Below the pieces are notes generated by a model. It ran no database searches. It saw only the letters and a list, made by a program, of their open reading frames with translations, and had not been told where the DNA came from. Shown piece after piece: positions 1-13,340 of a stretch of DNA of 64,000 nt (positions are counted from its first letter, which is position 1; every line of letters begins with the position of its first letter). Source of the stretch: Steromphala cineraria (taxonomy: Eukaryota; Mollusca; Gastropoda; Trochida; Trochidae); assembly GCA_916613615.1 (NCBI GenBank), contig OU744721.1, positions 52,338,747-52,402,746 of the forward strand. Direction: 5' to 3'. The position numbers were made by a program, and so were the translations under genes.

Positions 1-1431
1 AAAAAGCGCCACTGTTTGTGAAATCATAAATGAGCATAAGCTTCTTGGAATGTCATTAAGATATCACTCTATTGGCTGGAAATGTTTTTGAAAATAATAC
101 AAATATTTTCATTACCTCCCCTCAAGGGTGATGAAGTTTTCTATAACCTTATGTCAAATAACAAGGAGAATGTTCATAAAACATATATATGTTCCATGTA
201 AGTGTTGATGTAATGTAAGAAAAAATGAATTCTGTATGCAAAATTAGATGTATATTGTACAAAAATAAATATTATTCAACATATTATGATTTTTACATTT
301 GATAGTTTTTATTTCAAATAATATGAGGTTTTTAATTTTTTTCGCTCAAAACGTTATCAGCCTTTTTAAAATAAAATCAAATATTACCCTCCAGTTAAAC
401 TTTTCAAAGATTTCAGAAATCATGAAGGGATTACTGCCACAGGTAGAAGAAGCTAATCAAAGAGATAAAACAGATTTTCTTTCAATTATGAAAATAAATA
501 AAGGAAAAAATGTATTTATTCACGGTTGGCATTATTATCAATGTTTTTCTTCATTATAATCATTCCAACTGCTTGAAAGCATTTCAATATTTTTGCTAAA
601 TTTGTTTCAAAATCCTAGCACATGTGTGTGCATGTAAGTACACCATCGATGATATAAAAGTGAGTTGTAATAAGCACCACTTCGACAATATTTCAGCTGT
701 TATCAATTAGATAAAATAAGATACAAATTTATCAATAACAAATCCACACAAAAAACTTTAAGAATTTCTTTGGGTTTATCAAAGTTATAAAACTTTTACG
801 TATAAAAAACACAACAAATCTATGTGTCGGCACAGCATGTTTCAACCAAAAAATATGACAAAACAGGAGCGTGTTGCACCAAGGAAACCACGAAAGACTT
901 CCTGCAATTTGTACGAGTTCCACTGACAGATTAGATGGGAGGACACGAGAGACTCAGAGCTCTGCCTATATTTATGTTCAAGGCATGGCCTCACAGCCAT
1001 TTATTAAACTTTCTAGCCATTTATTATATTTTTTTCAGCTCAAATTCATCATTGCGCTTGATAATTGCTTTCCAAATGCTTTGCTATCCAAGAGACTTAC
1101 TTTGAAAGACCCAATTTGGGTCAGACGAAATTGAAAAGAGGGTCGTAATGAGAGGCACAATGAGTGGCTATTTGTTGGGATGACACAGAAATTACTTCGA
1201 TTCCCCGAAGAATTCAAGTAGGATGTCTACATAATAAGGAGCTTTGCTCAATTATTGGTCAAGCTTATTTCCTTCATAATTGGATTGTACCGGGGTTACT
1301 GAAATACTTTTAGATTTGTTATGTTATCTTCAGAAATTTGCTTAACTTGAAGCATGCTGATAAATAGGTCTACAACAACCTACCTCAGGTTATCTAAAAT
1401 TCTTTAATAATTTGTTGTGGACTTGTTGCAA

Positions 1432-1752
1432 AATGGTAATTGTTGATTGCAACTTAAGTATAACTTTGTAAATGGTAATTGTTGATTGCAACTTAAATAC
1501 AACTTTTGAAAATGTAATTGTTGATTGCAACTTAAGTAGAACATTGAAAATATAATTGTTGATTGCAACTTAAGAACAACTTTGGAAAATAGTAATTGTT
1601 GATTGCATCTTAAGAACAACTTTGGAAAATGGTAATTGTTGATTGCAACCTAAGTACAACTTTTGAAAATCGTAATTGTTGATTGCAACTTTAGTACAAC
1701 TTTGGATAAGGGTAATTGTTGATTGCAACTTAAGTATAACTTTGGAAAAAAA
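1432..1752. repeat. Tandem array, about 40-bp unit
   Basis: Eight units with GGTAATTGTTGATTGCAACT followed by TAAGTACAACTTTGGAAAA, spaced 39-40 bp. Short ORFs here on the minus strand (repeated LSCNQQL) are repeat translations. Confidence 0.93.
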
Positions 1753-2676
1753 CGACAAATCGTGACTTTGATCAAAATTGGTGAAAATTAAATATTCATT
1801 ATGATCTTGATCACAGATAATTATTTTCAAACGATAATGTCAAATAAGCCGGTCATATGCATTTAAAATTTCATTTTGTAATCTAGTGTTTCATAACAGA
1901 GTTATAATTTGAGCAGTAAATTGTATTCAAAACAAAGTCTCTAAAATGTATAAGAGACATGGAATTAATGTTTGACAAGAATTTGACTTTGATGTCTTAT
2001 GTAATAGTGTTATAGAGCATGACTCAACATTGAAGTATGCTCACAAATTATTATATGATTTTTAACTCAGCTACACCATTGCAACATAATAAAAGAAACT
2101 TTTTCTTGCTTGGCAGTTGTGTCATTTCCTGAATTAAACTAAATTATGTTGTATGATGACGACTTATTTGCTACCACAGCAAAAGAATATGCAATTTGGC
2201 ATTATAAACCTTTACAAAAATATATTGAAAAATTGTGTATATCATTTCGTAATACCAACTTATCCCTGACATGATATCGCTTGTGAGAGATCAAATATAT
2301 CTCCTCGGAGAAAACCAATGCTTGATTTGTCTGTTACATGTGATTGCTTTTCATTGCCCACTAAGGGTAGTTTCATGATAATGTTTTTTACATGATAAAA
2401 GTTACTTCTACAACAAAAGCAACTTTGAAACCTTATGGGCACGGACTTAAAATCACAGACTTGATCTTAAGCTCTATAATTATTCTTGGTCTTTTAAATA
2501 TTTGCTATATTTCTTTTTATTCCAGTTAATACATTTCTTGAACTAATGGACTTATGTTTTGAATTGTACCTGTTTATAGATTTCTAAATGGCAAATCAGG
2601 TTTTGCTTCATATTCTAATAATTATAATTAATAATTTTAATCCAGCATTAATGTATTTAATGTATAACTAACTCCT

Positions 2677-2696
2677 CCCCCCCCCCCCCCTCCCCC
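2677..2696. repeat. Poly-C tract
   Basis: Fourteen C, one T, then five C. Similar C-rich runs occur at 48886-48921 and about 54026-54040. Confidence 0.95.
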
Positions 2697-4615
2697 AGAA
2701 TAATCAATATTTATTATGAAAGATACTATTTTTAGATTTCACATCAAAAAATACCTTTATTGATTCAAATAAATGTATTAAGACTGCATTAATAGAGTTT
2801 ATTTTTGAAATGCAGATCAACAAAAACATTTTTATCAATTCAAATAAAAGGTAATTACAGATTCTTTGCAGCCAAATCAAAGCTTAATATCCTTCAAATA
2901 TAATGGATCATAATGAGAGAATTGATTTTATTCCAGGTTAACTCCTAGGAAACAATAACAGAGAGCCAGGCGGTAAAATGAGTAGCATTTCATTGATTTT
3001 ACATAACATAATTCAGAAATCTAAACATGTAATCAGAAAGAACAGAGAAAATCAAATACAGTTGTAACAAATTATTGATAACTGTGTCCAATAAATACAG
3101 GATTTAAAAGCAGTTATGTGTAACAATTAGTTGTAACAAAAATAGTAAGAGTTAATCTTCATCATACACAAATATTCAAATGATATACAAATAGAAAATT
3201 CATTGAGTCTTGCATTCTACATAAGTCTTTAAACATTTGACAGTAAATATAAATGATGTTTAAGTTTTATTTGAAGACTGGTTAAATGAAATGCATTTCA
3301 TATTATATATTATGTTAAATAATAACAATATGGATTAAACTATTAATCTAAAATCTTGAAATTTCATTATTTTAAATTATTTTAAAAATGTATTTAAAAA
3401 TATATGTTATGTGTGACTTCCATGAATTCTGTATTATGCTTTGAGCACGATTCACATGTAAAATTAGCGCATTATAAAAGCATGCTTTTATCATCATTAT
3501 CTCAACAAACAAAAATTATTTTTAAAGTTTAGTCTTATACAATTATCCGATAGTATAAAATTATTCATTATGACAACATTCATACCAAACCTTATATCAA
3601 TAACAAAATTTTTTAATAATTTTTTCAAAATGCCTATAAATATGTTAAATGCTTCCATAGAACACAAATTCATTGTAAGGATCATATTCATTCTAAAACT
3701 ATCTTTAGAAGGATCAATGACAATCTAGCTATCAACAGGAAAACAGTTTTGCCAGGTATTAAAGTAATTTGTGAAGCGGATGTATTTCCGCCAAAGCATA
3801 GGAACTAAGATGTAACAACGTCAAGTCGAAATGGATGACGAAATTGACAACAAATTAAAAGCATTTTCATGGACAGGAAGCTTGCTGGACACAGATAAGT
3901 ATTTTTGAGGAATAAATAGAACTGTAGGAAAGTAATTCTCTGAAAGAAATAATAGTAGATTGGCTCTTTATTCTCAGGAAGTCCCTTGGACTCATGGTGA
4001 TTCAAACAGAACAAATTACAAGCAAATGAGTAGTTCTTCAGAAAACGCTTCTGTCAGCATTTTTTGGTACCTTGTCCAAAATTGGAAACAAAAACATCAA
4101 ATTCATATAGAAAAAAACATTATTTTTTTTAGTTATGCAAATGTCAACTATATTTTGCTATTTCAACCAATAATGATTGTTTGACAACCAGCAAGCAGGA
4201 GAAGTGAAAGATCTTTAATCTTTTAGGGATGTTTATAACTTTGCTGTTTGATAAATGAAATCAATGAAGGCAGTTTCTTATCTATTTTATTTCTTCCGAC
4301 ATCTCTAAATCTCAGCAAACAAATCTGTCATAATGATAGAAACAGTTAAAAATATTCTTTGCACTATTGGCTAATATGCACAAAAATAAATCAAAACCGG
4401 ATTTAACATATTCAATCATCATATTAGAGTAATTCAAACTAAAACAAAAACTAATCGTAAACAATACAAACTCAGCGCAAAGAACTATTGTTATTTTAAT
4501 GTTCACAAGAAATCCTGGTATTTCAAAAGAAATTTGATATCTTTGTTTATTTTAACCCCAAAGTAATACCAATACTACCAAATCTTCATTAATTAATCAA
4601 ACCAATTCTTCCTCA

Positions 4616-5110
4616 AGAGTCAAAAAGCCTATCATTTCATAGTTTCAATCAACATCATAAACAATAAAACTGACCCTTCTTCTATACCCAAAGGGAATGT
4701 CGTAGAACGACACTGTCCAGTCAAAAACGAATATTTTTTCTAGTTTCAATCAATAAAAAAATATGTTATCCACACACATCTGACCCTTCTTCTATAATCC
4801 ACAGGGAATGAAATAGAAGGTCAAAAAGGAATATTTTTCCCAGTTTCAATCAATAAAAAAAAACTTGTCCACATATAACTGACCTTTCTCTATACCCCAT
4901 AGCGCAGATAACAGAATTACAAATTTATTTAAGTCCTGTCAAAAAGGAATATTTTTCAATCAATAAAAAAATAACTTTTCCAAACATAACTAACCCTTCT
5001 ATACTCATGAGGGCAAGTTACAGAACGACACAGTCATGTCAAAAAGGAATATTTTTCTAGTTCCAATCAATATTGTAAAGAAATTGTCCACACATAATTG
5101 ACCCCTCCAT
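4616..5110. repeat. Degenerate tandem array, about 100-115-bp unit
   Basis: Five units sharing TCAAAAAGGAATATTTTT, TTTCAATCAATAAAAAA and TGACCCTTCT, starting near 4616, 4720, 4821, 4936 and 5037. Confidence 0.8.
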
Positions 5111-6212
5111 TCTCCAGGAGGCCTTGCAATTGAGTGGCTACTCATGAGATGACGTGTCCGAAGCTGAAATAGAGAGAAGCTGAAATCCCCTGAGCTGAGA
5201 AGCTCAGCTCGGTTACATGTTCCGCCACCCGACCAGTCACACAACGCCATCTGGTGGATCAATATGCGAAGAGAACAGGCAATACACACATCGTCCACAA
5301 ACGTCGAACAGTACCTCGCTGGACAAAAAAAATGACCAAATCAATGAAAGAACTGGTCTGTCTAACACTGCTCTGAATCATTCTTTCATGGATGAAAGTG
5401 ACTGAGACAAGTCTGCCTCTGCAGTAGTGGATCGAACAGGGGATTCTGGGTTTCCTTCGACAAGATTGAGGCAGAGATTAAAACTGTAATCAAGGGCCAA
5501 CACATAATTTCAAATTGAGCGCAGAATATAAGAAATTTAAAATCAGAACTGAATTCCTTTTATTCCTACTTTAAATGTAGATGCCATCAGGCCTTATAGG
5601 CCAGATAAGCTAAAAATTTAAAATCAGAACTGAATTCACCTTTTCCTTAGATGAAGATGTAGAGCATCCAAGAATCTTGCATCAACTTATAGTTTTATTG
5701 ATAATTTAGAGATGTGAGTACCAAAAACAGATATTACACATTAAATTGAACATTGTTTTACCCCTTCATTATATGAGTTGTTTAGTTTTGTAGCACTTTC
5801 TTAGGAAGGCCACAAATCTTTGAGAATATCAAAAACTAGAATTTCCTTACAAAGCCTAACAGATATGGAACAATAAAACAACACAGAACCCTGGTGCTTG
5901 AGCAGGCCTCACAAATAAACCAGCATTGGACAATTTCTCAATTTCATGCCCAACATCAGTAATCAAATAGCTCCCAATATTGTCATCTTGACGTTTCCAC
6001 GGATACCATAACACCAAAAACCCATTTCAGAATATTATTCAAAGCTAGCAGGATTGTGCCAGCATGATGGTAGCACTTAACTGCAGGACGACTGCATGTG
6101 CAAATCACAGAATACTCTGTAGCTGGCAATAATATGCCTTGCCTATGAATATTTGAACATCCAGAAGTCAACTATCAAACCGGGCAGCATGAATGTTGTC
6201 ACTGAAAGCTCT

Positions 6213-6527
6213 TCAAATGATGAAAAATAATAGAAATATATTTCTTAAAAATATAAACCTGAATGATTTGTAATCAATAATAGAAATATCTCTTTTTATA
6301 CAAAAAATGATGAAAAATAATAGAAATATATTTCTTAAAAATATAAACCTGAATGATTTGTAATCAATAATAGAAATATCTCTTTTTATAAAAAAAATAA
6401 CACAATATAGAATTCACGTTGTCCCTGAAAGTTTCTCAAAAGATGAAACAAATTAAAAATATATTTCTTAAAAATATAAACTTGAATGTTTTGTAATCAA
6501 AATAGAAAACTCTCTTTTTATACAGTA
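6213..6527. repeat. 90-bp tandem duplication (three units)
   Basis: TGAAAAATAATAGAAATATA starts at 6221 and 6311 with almost identical 90-bp units; a third, diverged unit begins near 6442. Confidence 0.9.
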
Positions 6528-6727
6528 TCAAAATATACAACAAACATATTTTCCTATTTTTAAATATAGTCTAGTTTTTAGCATATATCTTTTACATATA
6601 TACAATAAAGCAAAATTTTATAGGGCTTGACGTAACCATTTTCTGAACATTTTAACTTCTCCATCATCAATTCTTTAGTAAAACAATGGACAGAATTGTA
6701 AAAGAGTCACACATCGAAATGTTTTTC

Positions 6728-7083
6728 TTAAAGGGGCAGTAGCACGTTTTTTTATAATTTTATATTTTAATTTTTTCACTGAAGTGAATGCTGTATGTAT
6801 CATTTTGATAGTGTCAAAAATCTCATTACACAAGCCAATCTTCCATAGTCAGAGAACAAAGTATAAAGATTCACCTACAATCCATTGGCGGCCATTTTGT
6901 GTGAACACCTTTTATTCATTTTGTGAAAGAAAATGGAATCGCATGGCTAAACATTACGTTGTATATTTGAATTATTAATGCTTTATTTAGTTTAAATACA
7001 TTGTCTTTCAATTGAAACCAATTATTTTCATTTTCCTGAAATCACCTAATATTGCCCCTAAAAACGTGCTACTGCCCCTTTAA
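6728..7083 (-). mobile_element. TTAA-flanked MITE, copy 1
   Basis: The element is flanked by TTAA (6728-6731 and 7080-7083) and has inverted ends AGGGGCAGTAGCACG. It is inverted relative to the other copies: TCCATTGGCGGCCATTTT near 6880 corresponds to the complement of ATGGCCGCCAATGG in copies 3 and 5. No coding capacity, so non-autonomous. TTAA targets are typical of piggyBac-like transposases, but the family is not certain. Confidence 0.9.
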
Positions 7084-8108
7084 CAGTTACTATGTTTTAC
7101 TTGATGAGTGTATAATAACTGAAATCATGCACAAATTCTGAAAATAAAAACCTCTTCAAAAGGTGTAATTTGCTGTCACCTAATTCTTATATAAACATAG
7201 GTAAAAGCTCTTGAGGTTTTTTTAATATCCATATATCATTGTAATGAATATAACTTATACAACTTTAACCACTGTTAACACACAATGTCACAATTCTAAT
7301 TCAACAAAAATAATTTTTCTGCTTAATTTAATGATACAGCTGGGTGCAATAAAGTTATCTCAAAATACCCTCCATGAAGGAAAAAGGCTACCAAAATCTC
7401 ATAAAACCAAACTTTCCGTAAAGTTCACAGAACCAGAGGACTTTAATCATTGTCAAAAGTCACTGTGCTATATTTAAACAAAAACAATAATGTCATGCTG
7501 ACTTGTAATCTTTTGAGAGAAATTGAATTTCTTTCTTCATAAAAAAACAAAAACGCGAAGTAATGATTGCAGTGTTTTCAAGATTAGCAGATTTGCTTCC
7601 TGACACAAAAATTGACATTTTTCAAAACTTGCAAAATTTGTTACAAAGACTTTGCATTTTCTCTGGGTTATAAAAAACTTTAAGTAACAAGTGGAAAGTG
7701 TTTTAAAGATTTATTTCCATACACGAACAGTGAAATTTCAGTACCCTAAACAGTATATTTATTTATTCATACAAAATTGTGAGGTAATCAAACCACCAGT
7801 TTCAAGGAAGATTATTTGACATCTCAAGGTGATTCTATTTGTTCAAAATCACTCTGCCACTTTCTTTTTACAATAATATCTTTTTTTGCAGGTTGATGAT
7901 AAAAAACTTCCAAACATATGTTACCTGATGATATTTGCTTAAATATGGTTAGAAGACAATGCAATGATAAATAATTTGGATCTTAAAACCTACTTTCTTG
8001 AATAAAATAACCATGCTTGTGTTCTTCTCAAATTTTGTTCTTCCAATGCTGACGATGTAAAAATAATATTCAGGTACCTCTGTAAACCTTTAAGTTAGTC
8101 CTTGACCA

Positions 8109-8468
8109 TTAAAGGGGCAGTAGCACGTTTTTAGTGAAATATATGGTGATGTTTGGAAAATTAAAATAACTGGTTCCAATTGAAAGACAATGTATTTAAA
8201 CTAAGTGAAGCAATAATAAATTAAATATATAATGCACAGTTCAGCAATGTGATTCCTTTTCTTACACAAAATGAATTAAAGGTGTTCACAAAAAAATGGC
8301 TGCCAATTGAATTTATGTGAATCTTTATAATTTGTTCTCTGACAATGGATGAGTGGTTTGTGTAATGATTTTTTTTGACACTATCAAAATAATACATTTA
8401 GCATTAATGTATAATTATCAGCGAATTGAAAATATAAAATTCTCAAAAAAAGTTTTACTGCTCCTTTA
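8109..8468 (+). mobile_element. TTAA-flanked MITE, copy 2 (eroded right end)
   Basis: The left end TTAA|AGGGGCAGTAGCACG is intact. The right end reads TTTTACTGCTCCTTTATG, with several substitutions, so the right TTAA is lost. The interior matches the other copies (ACACAAAATGAATTAAAGG, followed by the AATGGCTGCCAATTG segment). It is the most diverged of the five. Confidence 0.85.
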
Positions 8469-10129
8469 TGTAAGGACTATTTCAAGGTAAAACAGCGGTC
8501 AACAAAGTTCATACAAAATAACCTCTTTTTTCTTTTTTGGTCTTTCTTGTCACTAGATCTGTCAATTTGGAACAAACTTTCCTGATCTGACTGATGGCTT
8601 GTTCTTAAATCTCGTCTATTCATGTATAAGCTTTTAATGCAGTTTTTCAAAGGATTAAAATCTGAAAGTATATAAAATCAAATGAATCCTGCTTTCCAAG
8701 ACATGTACGAGAAATGACAAAACAAATCCAGCGTGGGGATCCATATCAACTTGACAGTTGCCGTGAATCTAACACACTCCAGTCTTCGCTGCCAACTAAC
8801 ACTGACAAACATGAACCTTACATGCAAATTACAACAAACTTTTTAGACCTCGAAAAAATAAATTCATCTCGGAGAGCTATTCCAAACACTTCTAAGACTA
8901 TGCAGCTTACAAAATAAACAGCCTTATTAAGGAAAAATCTCCAATTCTTTGACAGCTGTCACGAATCTGGAAAATTGCGGCAGGAAATCGTATTCTGATC
9001 GCATTTTCGAGAACGAGCGTTCTCTGGAAATTACTCATCATTGTCATAAGATAACTTCATAGCCTGTAAAGGTCAAAGTGAGACATGTCTTTTCTCAATC
9101 CCAATCAAATTAACACAAATATATTGGTGGATGTGTCAAGCAAAGCCTTTGTAAAGACTCAAATCAGGTTGTTATAGATCTACGTGCATTAGGCCTGTCC
9201 ACAAACCATTCCCTAGATGACTCTAGGATCCAAATCAAAGATGGCGGCCATTTTTTTCAACAAATCTACTTAGTGTGTAAGAGACCTATGTTTCTTTGAG
9301 AGAGACAGAGAAGCCAAAAAAGTGCCACAAACAAAAGACAAAATAGCCTGGTGATTCTATTCATGTAAGGTGTCCTGTTGGTAATCTAATGGAAATGAGG
9401 TTCACTGGTAGAGATGTCTATTGTAATATGACCAAATTACAAACTGTGTTCAGACATGATACAATCACAAGCACTTGTGGAGATTCTTTATGTCATTTCC
9501 TGTTTTATCATGTTTGTGACTTGTACATATTCTTGTGAATATTCCAAAAAGGAAGTCTTAAGTCCAATATATGTGAATATATAGAAGCCTTTTAAATAGT
9601 TGGATATAGGTACAATAAACTTTTAAGAATCACATATTTTCACATTTACAAATACATCCCTTTCAATTTGTTATAAAATGATACTGACACATTTATTTTA
9701 CATTTGAAATCTTTTCTTCTTTACTTTTTTTCAAAATTGTCAATAAGTATATTGTCATATACAAGACAAATAATATCATAGAAATATCTCTGTTTGAGAC
9801 CCTCAAACAATGACCAATATTGCCTATTATAAATAATTTCCTTTTTTATAGCAAAACAATAATTACCTGGAAAACTTAATTTACCATTATCTTGTGCTCA
9901 TTCGTTGCAATGACATTTATATTTCAGCAGTCTTATTACATAAAGCTTCATAATTTCCAACAGCAAAAAACTTTTTAAAAACATCAGAAAACCATATGTC
10001 CTTCATTGAAAATAAAATTTATATGAAACTAGAGTATACCATTATCTTGTTTTGAATTTCATGTATCTACATTTAAACTTACATAAAATAACACTGAAGC
10101 AGACATTTTACATCAGAGTTACAGAGAGG

Positions 10130-10350
10130 GCTAGAAATCATGTTGACTTATTTACCATTATTTGTATTTTTAACATTGATTCAAGACTTACATAAATATA
10201 TCAATTTGAAACACAATTAGTGTTAGGGTCAGAAATCACTTTGAAAAATTTACCATATTTGTATTTTTAACACACATTCAAGACTAACATATATGTACTC
10301 TAAAGCAGATACATAACAATTTGAAACAGTTACAGTTAGGGCTAGAAATC
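10130..10350. repeat. Degenerate tandem repeat
   Basis: Three units share GGGCTAGAAATCATGT or GGGTCAGAAATCACTT, TTTACCAT and TTGTATTTTTAACA, spaced roughly 90-100 bp. Confidence 0.7.
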
Positions 10351-10967
10351 ATGTCGGGGTGACAAGTTCGATGAAACTGTCTCCGGTATGATAAGAGCTA
10401 GGGGTCAGACAGGTATGTTTACAGTGATTTACCCTTCATACCCTCGACCCATGACAAGGTGATAAAGATTCTACACTCTCAGCGGGCTACCACAAATCTG
10501 CTACCTCAGATAAAGACAAGTAGACATTGCTATCTCTTCTGATTTCTCTACCTACTTCATTATTGCTAGGCAGCTCTGGTTGTGTAACAATTTGAATTTT
10601 AATAGGGTTAATTTTTTTAAATTTTGAATTCAAATTATAATTCTTAACTTGCTTGTTAATTGATATTTTATCTACCCTTATCCTTCATAATTCAAATCAC
10701 ACATCAAAATTGAGATTCTTTAATTGTTACCATTATATTTAGAAAGTCATATTGGCATTTGTTTCTAAAACAAGTTTTTTGAAACTTGATTGGTGACAGG
10801 ATACAGAATTGCTATGCTGAAATATGGACAGATCCATAGATTAAAAGTTAAAATTGCCATCACAGGTGTGTGTTTCAGGTCTTGACTTTCCAATGTTACC
10901 ACAAAAGTACAATTTCCATCAGAAAGAGAGCGAAACAGAGTTTCAGAAAGACTGCCAATGAGAAAGC

Positions 10968-11018
10968 CAGAGAGACAGAGAGCTACAGAGAGACAGAGAG
11001 ACAGAGAGACAGAGAGAC

Positions 11019-11111
<93 letters not shown>

Positions 11112-11130
11112 GACAGACAGACAGAGACAG
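10968..11130. repeat. (CAGA)n/(GTCT)n microsatellite beside the exon 6 donor
   Basis: About 160 bp of AGAC/AGAG tetranucleotides, beginning 6 bp downstream of the exon 6 donor dinucleotide in gene orientation. On the sense strand it is a pyrimidine-biased GTCT tract. It gives several spurious ORFs (repeated LSVC or TDRQ). Confidence 0.97.
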
Positions 11131-11138
11131 TGACTCAC

Positions 11139-11331
11139 CGAGTATGTTGTCGTGTCTAAGAAGGACAGTCTGGTAGAGCTCCGTCTCACGGAACCAGCTC
11201 TGTTCCTCCGTGGTGAAGAAGATCTTGACGGCCACATTCTCCCCCCTCCACTTGCCCTTCCAGACCTCCCCGTACCGACCCTTGCCGATACTCTTTATCA
11301 GGTGGATCTGCTTGGCAATAGTTCTCTGTAC
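11139..11331 (-). CDS. BMPR1: BMPR1 exon 6: kinase N-lobe
   Basis: This exon encodes residues 209-272 plus one base. It begins VQRTIAKQI, then the glycine-rich loop [11 protein letters not shown] (about 224-234), the ATP-anchoring lysine in VAVK (Lys244), [14 protein letters not shown] with the probable C-helix glutamate Glu257, and ends LLRHDNIL plus G. By analogy with BMPR1A the next exon would begin in the middle of the Gly codon of ILGF. Acceptor TTTCTCTTACAG|GTA; donor ACTCG|GTGAGTC. All N-lobe residues needed for ATP binding are intact, so this is not a visible pseudogene. The donor lies 6 bp from the (CAGA)n/(GTCT)n tract at 10968-11130. A 201-residue ORF over this area merges the exon with intronic tetranucleotide repeat and is not a real protein. 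Confidence 0.95.
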
Positions 11332-13332
11332 CTGTAAGAGAAATACACCATCAGATGAAGGTACCAACATATGTATTCATGAAAAATTCTTGAAAATAAG
11401 GTCAAGGTCGCCCAAAGTGACTGGCGTCTGCGTAATACCACAATGTAGGATGTGACCAAATTTGAAGACATTTGGGCAAACGGTTCATTAGATATCGCGT
11501 TCACAAGAATCCGAACGTGTAATGAAAATGTACACCATGCTAAAAAATTATGATACTTTTGAAAATGTTTATATACATGTAGATGATATCTGTTACAAGA
11601 CAATGTATGGTACCCTACAAAAAGAAATAAAGTGATATAAAAAAAAAGAAACTGGGCGTATGTATGTACATATTGACTACAATTTGTGCATAATCTTAGA
11701 AACTTTACAATCTAAGAGAGTTTCAAGAATATACATCATTCATGCTTAACAAAAAAGTTTTTAAGTGAATTTACTTTACTTTTAATAGGAAATTTACTGT
11801 GCTTTTGTCCCAAGTTTTTTAAGTATGTAAATGTCATCCTTTGTTCATAAGTTCAGCGATGAATTCAATAAAACTGATACATGTGTGCAACTCTTCCATA
11901 TTTCAATAATGAAATTCAAAGAAATATCTTCAGGGACAGAAAGAAATGATCCCATATTAGCTCTTGATGGACCTAAAGAGTGTTTATGATGTCGTTAGCG
12001 AAGAATTGGAATTTGAAAATTTTTGAAAACGAATTTTATAATTTCAGAATCAAGTCATTTTGATCGTGACATGAACCCATGGAAAACTGAGCTGACAAAA
12101 TTCCAAATTCCTATGATTAAAAGTCAAAAAATAACCTTATTTGACAATTTCATATTCTTCATTCTGTAACACACTTCCTTGTCAAATTATGAAATTGACA
12201 AGAGACCAAAAAATTCAGAAAAACATAATTCATATGCAGACATGAATATTCATGAAATTCTAAAATTCATCAATTGACATTTCTAACAAGATTGTTTTTA
12301 TAGTTTCGCAAGTTCCAAGATCGAGCAAGTATGGCCAAAATATTCATATGCTTAGTAATAATGTCACACAGATTAGTGTTGGAGATCTCGCCGTGATAAT
12401 GTTAGATCATGAAAAAGTGTTAAAACTTCTATTAATGTACTAGGAACATCGAGAAAGAAAAATATGTTTTGAAAAAAATTCAATTGAATCAACACCTTGT
12501 TAAGGAAAACTTGTGTAATGTAATGGAAATTGGACACCTTCCAAAGTTCTTTTTTGAAAAGGTTAAATTTCATCAAAATACAAGTATGCCCTTGAATTGA
12601 ATACCGTATTTGTCCTAATAAGCGCCCCGGGCGCTCGGTTATATGGAAATTTGTAATAGAGGGCGCTTATTAGGGAGGGGGCGCTTATTAGGATGAATAC
12701 GGTACCTCACCTTTTTACCAAAAGCCATTGCATATCAAAGATAGTTTAATATTCACATAGTAAAAATAATGTTACAAAATGTTGCTCTAAGAAAATTTCG
12801 AAATTCCCCAAATGTCTAATCATTTCCCTTAAACAACCACTTTAATTGTTACAAATGGATATCAAAATTTGATCTCATTATTTTTTATCTTGTTTATATC
12901 ATTAGCAGACCAATCACATCCTCTCTCTTATAAGACTGCTAGGGGTGATCATGTTCAAAGCAGGGTTAACAAGAGTTACCTGCCCCTAACTGATAATAAA
13001 GGCTTTAGTCGGTGGCTTGTGATTGGTTAGCTGAGTAGACATGCTAATATGGGCTGCGTACGAGCCTAATGGAGAGGATTTACCAAAATAACAAGTTTGA
13101 TTCTTGATAGAGTTAGTATTTTTTAACTTATAGTCTGGTTTTAATAAGACTGGCAGGATGATGGTCAATGAGTAACACTAATACCACACCACAATAAGGT
13201 ACGGATTAACAGATACCCAGATGAACAAACAACAAACTCAACTGACCAGCACAAAGGGGATACAGTTCGACATAAATCTCAATTGACCAGCACAAAAGGG
13301 TATCAGTTGGACATAAAACAAACTCAACTAAC
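11332..13332 (-). other. Intron 5 of BMPR1
   Basis: A 2001-bp AT-rich intron between the GS-box and kinase exons. It holds the junction-spanning triplicate next to the exon 5 donor (13224-13340, overlapping the exon end) and a short palindromic element at 12602-12704. Nothing else is recognised in 11332-12600 or 12705-13223. Confidence 0.9.
12602..12704. mobile_element. Short palindromic element with 25-bp arms
   Basis: The left arm (12602-12626) begins TACCGTATTTGTCCTAATAA and the right arm (12680-12704) ends TTATTAGGATGAATACGGTA; they are complementary apart from a few bases. The ends are TA, compatible with a TA target duplication (Tc1/mariner-like MITE), which is inference. Confidence 0.75.
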
Positions 13333-13340
13333 CAGCAGAG
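13224..13340 (-). repeat. Triplicate repeat spanning the exon 5 donor
   Basis: On the sense strand the true junction TGCTG|GTTAGTTGAG is followed by TGCTG|GTCAATTGAG (boundary at 13288) and TGCTG|GTCAGTTGAG (boundary at 13247), spaced 45 and 41 bp. The intervening sequences also match (ATGTCCAACTGATACCC versus ATGTCGAACTGTATCCC). The intronic copies have C at +3 and are weaker donors than the native one. Confidence 0.85.

Larger units (their letters stand above)
1..11138 (-). other. Intron 6 of BMPR1 (partial)
   Basis: The 11.1 kb after exon 6 in gene orientation is AT-rich and was searched for the next kinase exons (HRDLK, DLG, GTKRYM-type motifs); none was recognised. It holds a 40-bp array (1432-1752), a C-run (2677-2696), a roughly 100-bp degenerate array (4616-5110), a fragment resembling the right end of the GATGAGCTA element (about 5587-5622), a 90-bp duplication (6213-6527), two TTAA MITEs (6728-7083 and 8109-8468), a degenerate array at 10130-10350 and a tetranucleotide tract (10968-11130). 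Nothing is recognised in 1-1430, 1753-4615 apart from the C-run, 7084-8108 or 8469-10129. Confidence 0.8.

Noticed and set aside
1..11138. Remaining kinase exons of the receptor
   Set aside because: No HRDLK-, DLG- or GTKRYM-type sequence was recognised on the minus strand, so the rest of the gene is taken to be outside the window. A very short or diverged exon could still have been missed.
10765..11370. A 201-residue ORF containing kinase sequence followed by LSVC repeats
   Set aside because: Only 11139-11331 is exon; the rest is intronic tetranucleotide repeat after a consensus GTGAGT donor.
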